Assembly (NCBI GenBank): GCA_035526585.1
Contig: DATLCC010000122.1
Location: 1-6,180, forward strand
Source: JAJPHT01 sp035526585
Lineage (GTDB): Archaea > Thermoplasmatota > SW-10-69-26 > JACQPN01 > JAJPHT01
Length of the DNA stretch: 6,180 bases
Reading direction: 5' to 3'
Each line of letters starts with the position of its first letter. Position 1 is the stretch's first letter. Made by a program: the position numbers and the translations under genes. Below are positions 1-5,004 of this stretch, in pieces. The notes beneath the pieces are model-generated. The model made no database searches. It was not told where the DNA came from and saw nothing but the letters and a program-made list of their open reading frames with translations.

Positions 1-62
1 AGCAGGGCCGAGAGGACGCCGAGCCCTGAGGCAAGGGACGCTGATAGCATGGGGATAGCGAG

Positions 63-137
63 CGGGGCCGGTGGGATTCGAACCCACGAAGAACAGCTCC
101 GAAGGCTGCCTCGTTATCCGGGCTACGATACGACCCC
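63..137 (-). tRNA. tRNA-Arg, anticodon UCG
   Basis: Read on the minus strand, the segment folds into a full cloverleaf. The acceptor GGGGTCG pairs with CGGCCCC (one T-G wobble). The D arm is TCGT/ACGA with a loop carrying A14, G18G19 and A21. The anticodon stem GCAGC/GCTGT closes the loop CTTCGGA, giving anticodon TCG after T33. A five-base variable loop is followed by T stem GTGGG/CCCAC around TTCGAAT. The discriminator is G and the 3' CCA is not encoded, so it must be added enzymatically. The tRNA should decode CGA and possibly other CGN arginine codons, which are abundant in this GC-rich window. No intron is visible. Pairing is complete, so the gene looks functional. Confidence 0.96.
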
Positions 138-166
138 AGGACTGAATGCGCGACGACGCTGCTCGC

Positions 167-174
167 GGAAATAG
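167..174 (-). promoter_or_regulatory. TATA-like box for the tRNA-Arg
   Basis: On the minus strand the AT-rich run CTATTTCC lies about 30 nt upstream of the tRNA 5' end, in otherwise GC-rich sequence. This is where an archaeal TATA element would sit if transcription starts a few bases before the mature tRNA. The call rests on position and composition only. Confidence 0.5.
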
Positions 175-177
175 ATG

Positions 178-253
178 CGGGGCCTTTTACGGCGGCGAAC
201 CTACAAAGAACAGCTCGGACGACTTCACCAGAGGCTCCCCCGTGGGGCCCAGG
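178..253 (-). pseudogene. Decayed partial copy of the adjacent tRNA-Arg
   Basis: The segment repeats pieces of the intact tRNA in the same order and orientation. Bases 178-184 match 63-69 exactly (the 3' acceptor end). Bases 196-219 match 79-102 at 21 of 24 positions (T loop through anticodon loop). Bases 232-243 match 103-114 at 10 of 12. Between these blocks are an altered T stem, a 12-nt insertion near the anticodon region, and loss of most of the D arm and 5' acceptor. It cannot fold into a cloverleaf, so it is a remnant. It could come from a tandem tRNA duplication that decayed, or from attachment-site scarring after integration of an element. The block from 196 to 219 is the firm part; the 3' block is weaker. 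Confidence 0.6.
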
Positions 254-272
254 GTGAGCGCGCCGCGCTCGG

Positions 273-280
273 CCTTTATC
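273..280 (+). promoter_or_regulatory. TATA-like box for the Dcd-like gene
   Basis: CCTTTATC is an AT-rich island in GC-rich sequence, centred about 30 nt before the ATG at 307. The spacing fits a leaderless archaeal mRNA starting at or near that ATG. It supports 307 over the open but implausible upstream start at 175, which would run the protein through the tRNA remnant. Confidence 0.5.
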
Positions 281-306
281 TCGCATGCCGCCGCTCGCGC
301 CCCTTG

Positions 307-801
307 ATGCCCGTCCTCTCGGACCGCGATCTCCTGGCGCGCCGCGCGCAGGGGCAGCCGCTGGTCGAGCCCTTCGAGGAGCGCTGCCTCACGCCCAACG
401 GGTACGACCTGCGGATCGCGGAGGTCCAGATCCCCGACGTGTCCGCGGACGTGCTGCGCGAGGGGAAGGTCGTCGTGCCGCCGCAGACGCGCTTCCTCGT
501 GAGCACGATCGAGCGCGTGCGGATGCCGCCCGACGTGTGCGGCTCGCTGTGGCTGCGCAGCTCGTACGCGCGCCGCGGCGTGTTCGGCTCCTTCGGCAAG
601 GTCGAGTGCGGATTCGAGGGCACGCTCACGGTCGGCGGCTTCAACGCCGCGCGCCAGCCGCTCGACGTGCCGATCGGCGACCGGTTCTGTCAGCTCGTCT
701 TCGAGCGCCTGGAGTCGCTCCCGCAGAAGAGCTACGTCGAGCGCAGCGGGAACTACCAGGGGCAGAGCGGCATCACGCACGCGAGGGACGCCGCGCGATG
801 A
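307..801 (+). CDS. dCTP deaminase / dUTPase-family protein
   Basis: This 164-residue protein belongs to the trimeric Dcd/Dut fold, cytosolic enzymes that supply dUMP for thymidylate synthesis by deaminating dCTP or hydrolysing dUTP. It begins with the Dcd-type N terminus (VLSDRDL, residues 3-9) and continues with NGYDLRI (31-37), RSSYARRG (84-91), GFEG (102-105), the conserved GDRFCQLVF strand (124-132) and the C-terminal SGNYQGQSG nucleotide-closing segment (147-155). It is shorter than bacterial Dcd (about 190 residues), mainly between DLRI and the central strands. Where Dcd proteins carry their catalytic Glu after the GFEG segment (ITLE), this protein reads LTVG (107-110), and the preceding Asp is Glu100. 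Deaminase activity is therefore doubtful and a dUTPase-like role is possible. The start at 307 is chosen because homology begins there and a TATA-like box sits about 30 nt upstream. Its stop overlaps the next gene. Confidence 0.87.
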   Translation: MPVLSDRDLLARRAQGQPLVEPFEERCLTPNGYDLRIAEVQIPDVSADVLREGKVVVPPQTRFLVSTIERVRMPPDVCGSLWLRSSYARRGVFGSFGKVECGFEGTLTVGGFNAARQPLDVPIGDRFCQLVFERLESLPQKSYVERSGNYQGQSGITHARDAAR

Positions 802-1175
802 CGACGGACATCTGCGCGAAGCACGGCTGCGCCGTCTGCTGCTACGAGACCGAGATGCCGCTCACGGTCGACGATATCAGCCGCCTCGTCGCGCTCGGCC
901 ATGCGAAGGACGACTTCGTCACCTGGTCGGACGACGAGACGGCGCAGCTCAAGGTGCGCGAGGAGCCGGGGAAGCCGTGCTTCTTCCTCCGCGAGAACAG
1001 GTGCAGCGTCTACGCGGACCGGCCGCAGGGGTGCCGCATCTACCCGCTCGTGATGAACGAGCGCGGCCGCGTCGTCCGCGACGAGGACTGCCCGCACCGC
1101 GCGGAGTTCCCGATGGACGCGAGCGCCGGCCGCCGCATCCAGCGCGTCCTGTCGAACCTGTCCCGCAGGCCGTAG
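798..1175 (+). CDS. YkgJ-family cysteine cluster protein
   Basis: This 125-residue protein has the cysteine layout of the YkgJ (zinc- or iron-chelating, CxxCxxCC) family. Cys6, Cys11, Cys14 and Cys15 are at the N terminus, Cys61 in PCFFL, then Cys69 and Cys79 in the hallmark CSVYADRPQGCRIYP (69-83), and Cys98 in DCPH. The family is thought to bind a metal or Fe-S cluster and its biochemical role is poorly defined. There is no signal peptide or membrane segment, so it is probably cytosolic. The ATG overlaps the upstream Dcd-like stop as ATGA, which predicts translational coupling and a shared mRNA. purH follows after 43 nt. Family assignment is strong; function and cofactor are unknown. Confidence 0.88.
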   Translation: MTTDICAKHGCAVCCYETEMPLTVDDISRLVALGHAKDDFVTWSDDETAQLKVREEPGKPCFFLRENRCSVYADRPQGCRIYPLVMNERGRVVRDEDCPHRAEFPMDASAGRRIQRVLSNLSRRP

Positions 1176-1218
1176 CGAGCCGCAGGCGCAGGTTCTTGTA
1201 GAGGACCGGAATCTCGGC

Positions 1219-2784
1219 GTGGTAATCACCCTGAGCCGACCCTTCCACGCGCTCTTCTCGGTCTCCGACAAGACAGGGCTTGTCGATCTCGCCAAGCAGG
1301 TCTCCCGCGCGGGCGGCACGCTCGTCTCGACGGGCGGCACGGCGAAAACGCTGCGCGAAGGCGGGCTCACGGTCAAGGACGTCGCCGACGTCACCGGATA
1401 TCCGGAGATGATGGACGGCCGCGTGAAGACGATGCACCCGCGCATCACGGGCGGCATCCTCGCGCGCCGCGACGTGCCCGGCGACCTCGCCGCGGCCCAG
1501 CAGCACGGCATCCCGCTCTTCGACATGGTCGTCGTGAACCTCTACCCGTTCGAGCAGACCGTCGCGAAGGGCGCGCCGCTCGCGGAGGTGATCGAGCAGA
1601 TCGACATCGGCGGCCCGACCCTCATCCGCAGCGCCGCCAAGAACTACCACCACGTCGCGATCGTCACCTCCCCCTCGCAGTACGCCAAAGTCGCCTCCGA
1701 GCTCGCCGCGGGCGGCGGCGTCACGCTCGCGACGCGCGAACGACTGGCCGCGGACGCCTTCGCGACGACGGCGCGCTACGACACGATCATCAACCAGTAC
1801 TTCCGCACGAAGGTGCTCGACGACGAGGAGGACTTCCCCGGCTTCCTGTCGCTCTCGTTCGAGAAGATCCAGGACCTGCGCTACGGCGAGAATTCGCACC
1901 AGCGCGCCGCGTTCTACAAGGGCAAGCCGACGAGCGAGCCCAGCATCGTGAACTCCAGGCAGATCCACGGCAAGGAGCTCTCGTACAACAACCTCATCGA
2001 CGCCGACACGGCGATCGAGGCGGTGAAGGAGCACGAGCGCCCGGCGTGCGTCATCATCAAGCACGCGACGCCCAGCGGCATCGCGTGCGGCGCGGGCCCG
2101 CTCGAAGCGTTCACGCACGCCTACGAGTGCGACACATACTCGCCCTTCGGCGGCGTCATCTCGTTCAACCGCGCCGTCGACGCCCCGACGGCCGAGGCGC
2201 TCGGGAAGCTCTTCCTCGAGCTCGTCATCGCGCCCGGCTTCACGCCCGAGGCTCTCGCCATCCTCACGCAGAAGAAGAGCCTGCGCCTGATCGAGATCCC
2301 CGGCCTCGACACGCGGAAGCCCTTCGGCGGCCTGCAGATCAAGAGCGTCGTGGGCGGCCTCGTCATCCAGGACCGCGACATCAAGGAGCCCGACGTCTCC
2401 ACGTGGAAGGTCGTCTCGAAGGTGCAGCCGACGAAGGAGCAGATGCGCGACATGCTCTTCGCCTTCAAGGCCGTGCGCCACGTCCGCTCGAACAGCGTGC
2501 TCTTCGCGAAGGACGAGAAGACCGTCGCGATCGGCGGCGGCCAGACCGCGCGCGTCGATGCCACGCGCATCGCGGTGCTGAAGGGCGGCGCGAAGCTGCG
2601 CGGCTCCGTGATGGCGTCGGACGCCTTCTTCCCCTTCCGCGATGGTGTGGATGAGGCCGCCGAGACGGGTGTTGCGGCCATCGTGCACCCGGGCGGCTCC
2701 ATCCGCGACGCCGAGGTCATCCAGGCCGCGGACGAGCATGGGATCGCGATGGTCTTCACCGGGCAGCGGTGCTTCCGGCACTGA
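1219..2784 (+). CDS. purH: Bifunctional AICAR formyltransferase / IMP cyclohydrolase
   Basis: A full-length PurH of 521 residues (E. coli PurH has 529) that catalyses the last two steps of IMP synthesis: formylation of AICAR with 10-formyltetrahydrofolate, then ring closure. The N-terminal MGS-like cyclohydrolase domain shows SVSDKTG, STGGTAKTL, DGRVKTMHPRITGGILARRD, NLYPFE and IGGPTLIRSAAKN. The formyltransferase domain shows RYGENSHQ, SYNNLIDAD, the catalytic Lys-His pair at residues 281-282 in KHATPSG (usually KHxNPCG, so Asn and Cys are replaced by Thr and Ser), SPFGGVI, RSNSV, GGGQTARVDA, SDAFFPF and the terminal TGQRCFRH. The GTG at 1219 places the first motif about 12 residues in, slightly longer than usual; no in-frame ATG or clear Shine-Dalgarno is present, so the start may be off by a few codons. 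Many archaea use PurP and PurO instead, so this fused bacterial-type enzyme may have been acquired, and it implies folate-dependent purine synthesis. Confidence 0.97.
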   Translation: MVITLSRPFHALFSVSDKTGLVDLAKQVSRAGGTLVSTGGTAKTLREGGLTVKDVADVTGYPEMMDGRVKTMHPRITGGILARRDVPGDLAAAQQHGIPLFDMVVVNLYPFEQTVAKGAPLAEVIEQIDIGGPTLIRSAAKNYHHVAIVTSPSQYAKVASELAAGGGVTLATRERLAADAFATTARYDTIINQYFRTKVLDDEEDFPGFLSLSFEKIQDLRYGENSHQRAAFYKGKPTSEPSIVNSRQIHGKELSYNNLIDADTAIEAVKEHERPACVIIKHATPSGIACGAGPLEAFTHAYECDTYSPFGGVISFNRAVDAPTAEALGKLFLELVIAPGFTPEALAILTQKKSLRLIEIPGLDTRKPFGGLQIKSVVGGLVIQDRDIKEPDVSTWKVVSKVQPTKEQMRDMLFAFKAVRHVRSNSVLFAKDEKTVAIGGGQTARVDATRIAVLKGGAKLRGSVMASDAFFPFRDGVDEAAETGVAAIVHPGGSIRDAEVIQAADEHGIAMVFTGQRCFRH

Positions 2785-2789
2785 TCGAC

Positions 2790-2960
2790 ATGCGCGCGCC
2801 CGTCTTCGCCCGCTGCGAGGAGTGCCTCCACGCGAGCATGCAGCGCGCAGCGAGCGCGTGCGGCCTTTGCGGAGGCGCGACGCGCGAGGAGGCGGCGCCG
2901 GCGGACGTGTTCAGCGGCTGGCGCTGCGATTGCTATCACTGCGTGTCGACGCCGTGCTGA
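2790..2960 (+). CDS. Small eight-cysteine putative zinc-binding protein
   Basis: A 56-residue ORF starting 5 nt after the purH stop and probably co-transcribed with it. Cysteines lie at 9, 12, 24, 27, 46, 48, 51 and 56, forming CEEC, CGLCGG and a CDCYHC cluster with His50. The first two CxxC pairs resemble a zinc-ribbon or rubredoxin-type knuckle; the third cluster could hold another metal. There is no signal peptide. Third codon positions are almost all G or C, as in the neighbouring genes, which supports real coding despite the size. I do not recognise a named family. With the YkgJ-type gene nearby, this is the second metal-chelating protein in the same strand cluster. An in-frame ATG at 2769 lies inside purH and is less likely as the start. 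Confidence 0.68.
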   Translation: MRAPVFARCEECLHASMQRAASACGLCGGATREEAAPADVFSGWRCDCYHCVSTPC

Positions 2961-2976
2961 GCCTGTTTGACGCGAT

Positions 2977-3041
2977 GGGGACACGAGGGGTCAGATGTGT
3001 CCCGTTTCGGACATCACGCTCTTCTCCTTGTCCGACACATC
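2977..3041. repeat. Overlapping inverted repeats between purH cluster and HMA-like gene
   Basis: GGGACAC (2978-2984) can pair with GTGTCCC (2997-3003) across a 12-nt loop. Alternatively GATGTGTC (2994-3001) pairs with GACACATC (3034-3041), supported by inner pairing of CGGACA (3008-3013) with TGTCCG (3029-3034). The two foldings share 2997-3001 and are mutually exclusive, as in an attenuator; the elements could equally be operator half-sites or a REP-like palindrome. They lie 17 nt or more before the ATG at 3058. No protein or ligand is suggested by the sequence itself. Confidence 0.45.
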
Positions 3042-3057
3042 ACGACCTCAGTCCCCG

Positions 3058-3285
3058 ATGAAGCGCCTGACCCTCCGCGTCGACACGCTTGCCTGCGAAG
3101 CCGACGAGACGACCGTCCTCGACGACCTTCTCGCCCACGACGGCGTCATCGCCGCCGAGATCGACCTCACGCGCGAGATGCTCTCGCTCGCCTACGACGA
3201 GCACAAGACGACGAAGACGTCCTTGATGGACCACCTGCGTTTCTTCGGGATCGTCGCGCATCACGCCGCACTTACTCCTGCGTGA
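3058..3285 (+). CDS. Heavy-metal-associated-like small protein, single Cys
   Basis: A 75-residue protein with the size and alternating strand-helix pattern of an HMA (CopZ/Atx1-like) ferredoxin fold. A first strand RLTLRVDTL (3-11) is followed by a helix to about residue 28. Then GVIAAEIDLTREMLSLAYDE (29-48) matches the gV-x-x-x-vdl...l.v.yd double strand, with a second helix and final FFGIVA (62-67). The metal loop is degenerate: where HMA proteins have GMxCxxC, this one has TLACEAD with only Cys13. It may bind metal through one Cys plus acidic residues, dimerise, or have lost metal binding. The ATG at 3058 is preferred over the in-frame ATG at 2995, because the extra 21 codons run through inverted repeats and do not look like protein of this fold. 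The stop codon sits inside a 13-bp hairpin. Confidence 0.68.
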   Translation: MKRLTLRVDTLACEADETTVLDDLLAHDGVIAAEIDLTREMLSLAYDEHKTTKTSLMDHLRFFGIVAHHAALTPA

Positions 3286-3421
3286 TGCGCGAGAGGACGC
3301 GAGGGCGCTTCAGCGCCCGGTCGCCGAAGCGACGCGTCCGAACCCGCAGAGCGAACAGATCGTCCGCGCAGCCTGAATCGGTCGTTTTTTCTCTGTTCGG
3401 CCGTTGTTCCACAGGAACCGG
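3254..3421 (+). other. Cluster of stem-loops: structured 3' UTR or candidate small RNA
   Basis: Five perfect or near-perfect pairings occur in 168 nt. (1) A 13-bp stem, 3254-3266 with 3280-3292, has a 13-nt loop and includes the HMA-like stop codon. (2) GGACGC (3295-3300) pairs with GCGTCC (3334-3339) and encloses two hairpins, 3303-3318 (GGGCGC, TTCA loop) and 3320-3333 (GTCGC, CGAA loop), making a compact three-way junction. (3) CGAACAGA (3352-3359) pairs with TCTGTTCG (3392-3399) around a T6 run. (4) GTTCC/GGAAC (3406-3418) is extended by CCG/CGG. Short GC hairpins arise often in such DNA, but the 13-bp stem and the ordered junction are more than I would expect. It matches no RNA family I know. 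Confidence 0.5.
3385..3390 (+). terminator. T6 tract, possible archaeal terminator
   Basis: Six consecutive T bases are the longest T run seen in this GC-rich window. They fall about 100 nt after the HMA-like stop and downstream of strong stem-loops. Archaeal RNA polymerase can terminate on short T tracts, so this is the likely end of the upstream plus-strand transcript. It lies before the separate promoter proposed for the 3480 gene. Confidence 0.45.
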
Positions 3422-3444
3422 ACCTACCGTCGCAACGGAAGCTT

Positions 3445-3464
3445 CAAGGCCTTGCAAAGGCAAG
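3445..3464 (+). promoter_or_regulatory. Palindromic promoter/operator upstream of the 3480 gene
   Basis: CAAGGCCTTG (3445-3454) is a perfect 10-bp palindrome centred about 30 nt before the ATG at 3480. It overlaps a second inverted repeat, CTTGC-AAAG-GCAAG (3451-3464). The -30 position and the A-rich/T-rich arms around GGC resemble the AAAAGGCTTTT element at 5714-5724. It may be the TATA/BRE region of a leaderless mRNA or a repressor site covering it. Confidence 0.4.
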
Positions 3465-3479
3465 TCTTCCCTGACTTTC

Positions 3480-3872
3480 ATGGTGGAATCCGTCGTCTGG
3501 ACGATCGACTGGAATCCCGAGTTCGAGGATGAGGCGCGCCTGAAGCGCGAGATCCTCCGCTCGCTCAACAGCCCGAAGACCATGGGGATCATCAAGCGCT
3601 TCGCCGAGTCCGCATCCCGCGAAGCCGCTGAGGACGGCATGGAGACCGAGCACATCGTGTGGCTCGACAGCGCGCTCTCGTACGCCTTCTTCGTCCGCGT
3701 CTGGTTCGACCTCGGCGAGCAGAAGCTCTTCATCCTCGTCGAGGAGAACGACCTGGGCGACGTTGGCTTCCTCCTCCTCGAGGACCTCGCCTGCGCTTCG
3801 TACGCCGAGAGCGACGAGGGCATCCTCAAGGTGGAGTTCACGGATCCTGAGGACCTCGGCGTGCCCCCGTAA
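3480..3872 (+). CDS. Hypothetical acidic 130-residue protein
   Basis: I do not recognise a family for this protein. It starts with a short strand (VVWTIDW, 5-11), then a probably helical region to about residue 50 (LKREILRSLNS, MGIIKRFAE). Next comes a strand-rich core, HIVWLD (58-63), YAFFVRVWFD (68-77) and QKLFILVEE (81-89), and a strongly acidic tail from 90 to 128. There is no signal peptide, membrane helix, Cys cluster or obvious catalytic motif. Third positions are GC-rich throughout. The frame is open far upstream, but the preceding 190 nt are stem-loops with a T tract and carry no coding character, so the ATG at 3480 is used, with a palindromic -30 element in support. It stands alone, convergent with the GINS gene, so context gives no functional hint. 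Confidence 0.75.
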   Translation: MVESVVWTIDWNPEFEDEARLKREILRSLNSPKTMGIIKRFAESASREAAEDGMETEHIVWLDSALSYAFFVRVWFDLGEQKLFILVEENDLGDVGFLLLEDLACASYAESDEGILKVEFTDPEDLGVPP

Positions 3873-3938
3873 GAACGGAGCGCAGACGTGAGGCCACTCT
3901 TGCGGCCGGTCGCATCAGCGACACGTCGAGCGCGCCGT

Positions 3939-3972
3939 AACGCGCGGGCGAGGGCGCGCAACCGCGCGCGTT
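3939..3972. terminator. GC-rich inverted repeat between convergent genes
   Basis: AACGCGCG (3939-3946) pairs with CGCGCGTT (3965-3972) over an 18-nt loop, ending 1 nt before the minus-strand GINS stop. It sits in the 101-nt spacer between the convergent 3872 and 3974 gene ends and could help end transcription from either side. There is no T tract, and alternating CG is common here, so the call is weak. Confidence 0.25.
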
Positions 3973-3973
3973 C

Positions 3974-4783
3974 CTAAGCCCCGAGCGCCACCGCCAACCC
4001 GCGGCTCACGAGCGCGTGCGCCATCTCCTTGGGCACCGCCGCGATGTCCTCCACGCTGAGCCGGTACGTGCGCAGGTCCGTGCCCACGAAGGGCGGCACC
4101 GGCTGCTTCACGCGCACGAGGACGCGCGCCGGCCCGAGGCGCCGCGGCTCGCGCTCCGCCTCAGTCGCGACGACCTCCTCGGTCGCGCGCGCCGGCGGCA
4201 TCGGCGCCGGCTGCGGGGCGCCCGGGAGCGGCGCCTCCGGCGAGGCTTCGGCGACGGGCGCGCGCTCGTCGAGCGTGGCCGCGGGCTGCGCGAGCGCGCG
4301 CGGCTCCGGGGCGGGCTCGGGAGGTGTCGGCGGCCCGCGGTGCGGCGCGCCGATGTCGGAGACCTTGGCGACGGGGGCGTCCTTCGGCTGGCCCCGGCGA
4401 AGGAGATTGCGCCGCGCGTCGCGCATCGTGCGCAGAAGCTCCTCGAAGAGGAGGTCCTCCTCCTTCGTCATGTGGCCGCGGTCGGGGTTGCCGCCGCGCG
4501 CGGCGATGACGGCCGCCGCGACGATCTTGCGCTCGCGCAGGTCGTAGAGGTCGTCGCGCACGCGCGTCAGGTTCATCAGCTCGTCCTGGAGGATGAGCAC
4601 CTTCGGCGTCGCGGGGTTGGAGGCGTGCTCCTTCTCGTACTCGGTGCGAAGCTCGCGCAGCGTCGCGTCGAAGTGCTCGTAGAAGTGGCCGTCCATCTTC
4701 GAGAGGGCGCTCGCGGAACGCTCCCGGCGCCAGCGGTTGACGAGGGCGGAGTAGGTGAACTCCTCCTCGTCGTGGACCGCCAT
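3974..4783 (-). CDS. DNA replication factor GINS, Gins51-type subunit
   Basis: This 269-residue protein is a subunit of the archaeal GINS complex, which joins MCM and a Cdc45/GAN-type (RecJ-like) protein in the replicative helicase. Residues 9-135 form the helical A domain: FTYSALVNRWRRERS, then HFYEHFDATLRELRTEYEKE, then LTRVRDDLYDLRERKIVAAAV, the R-x-R-KI helix typical of the family. Residues 136-215 are a Pro/Ala/Glu-rich linker, presumably flexible. Residues 219-269 form the small beta-rich B domain, RVLVRVKQPVPPFVG followed by RTYRLSVEDIAAVP and ALVSRGLAV. A domain before B domain is the Gins51 (Gins15) order rather than Gins23. The ATG at 4783 is chosen because homology starts just after it; the open frame further upstream is Pro/Arg-rich and low complexity. 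The linker is unusually long. The gene is downstream of the FAH gene and is not beside a recognisable primase or PCNA gene here. Confidence 0.9.
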   Translation of the reverse strand: MAVHDEEEFTYSALVNRWRRERSASALSKMDGHFYEHFDATLRELRTEYEKEHASNPATPKVLILQDELMNLTRVRDDLYDLRERKIVAAAVIAARGGNPDRGHMTKEEDLLFEELLRTMRDARRNLLRRGQPKDAPVAKVSDIGAPHRGPPTPPEPAPEPRALAQPAATLDERAPVAEASPEAPLPGAPQPAPMPPARATEEVVATEAEREPRRLGPARVLVRVKQPVPPFVGTDLRTYRLSVEDIAAVPKEMAHALVSRGLAVALGA

Positions 4784-4863
4784 GCTGGCCCCGAGGGGCG
4801 AGGGGTTCTTGGAGCCATCGGCCCCGCTTCGGGGAGGGAGACCGTTCGGGGGCGCTTCGCGTG

Positions 4864-5004
4864 GAGGACGAAGACGAAGGCCGGGACGAAGACGAGGAGA
4901 GGGCAGCGAGGGGAGGGCAGAGGTGGCGAGGGGCACAGGGCCGAGGCTGCGACCTCGCCCTGGGGCCTCCCCTGGACCTCGTCTTCGCCTTCGTCCTCGT
5001 CCTC
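4864..5004 (-). repeat. Long nested inverted repeat (hairpin) between FAH and GINS genes
   Basis: The outer arms are 4864-4897 and 4977-5004. They pair over 28 positions with one mismatch (4872/4996), which becomes a G-U wobble in a minus-strand RNA, plus a 6-nt bulge at 4882-4887. Nested inside are GGGGAGG (4910-4916) with CCTCCCC (4966-4972), and a 10-bp hairpin 4936-4946/4953-4962 with one bulged C and a 6-nt loop. The left arm also holds a 12-nt direct repeat, GGACGAAGACGA, at 4866 and 4884. The repeat reaches the FAH stop codon and fills most of the 219-nt gap. It could be an RNA processing or termination structure, or a MITE-like remnant. I see no target-site duplication and no convincing coding sequence. 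Confidence 0.75.

Noticed and set aside
175..306. An ATG at 175 as start of the Dcd-like gene
   Set aside because: The added 44 residues are encoded by the tRNA remnant, match nothing in the Dcd N terminus, and would place the TATA-like box at 273-280 inside the gene.
949..2781. A 610-codon open frame on the minus strand across purH
   Set aside because: It lies antisense to an unambiguous full-length PurH. In GC-rich coding DNA the antisense frames lose stop codons, and the translation is low-complexity Arg/Ala/Leu/Asp-rich with no motif.
3282..3376. C/D box small RNA (GTGATG near 3282, CTGA at 3373)
   Set aside because: The C box lacks its final A and lies in a 13-bp stem; the distance to the D box is too long for a typical archaeal C/D RNA and no C'/D' pair is visible.
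2967..3479. Extending the 3480 gene upstream through its open frame
   Set aside because: The extension overlaps the HMA-like gene in another frame and a run of stem-loops, and is Arg-rich low-complexity sequence; the ATG at 3480 has a -30 element.
4784..4936. An N-terminal extension of the GINS protein to the ATG at 4936
   Set aside because: The 51 extra residues are Pro/Arg/Gly-rich, run through the long inverted repeat, and are absent from the family; homology begins right after the ATG at 4783.
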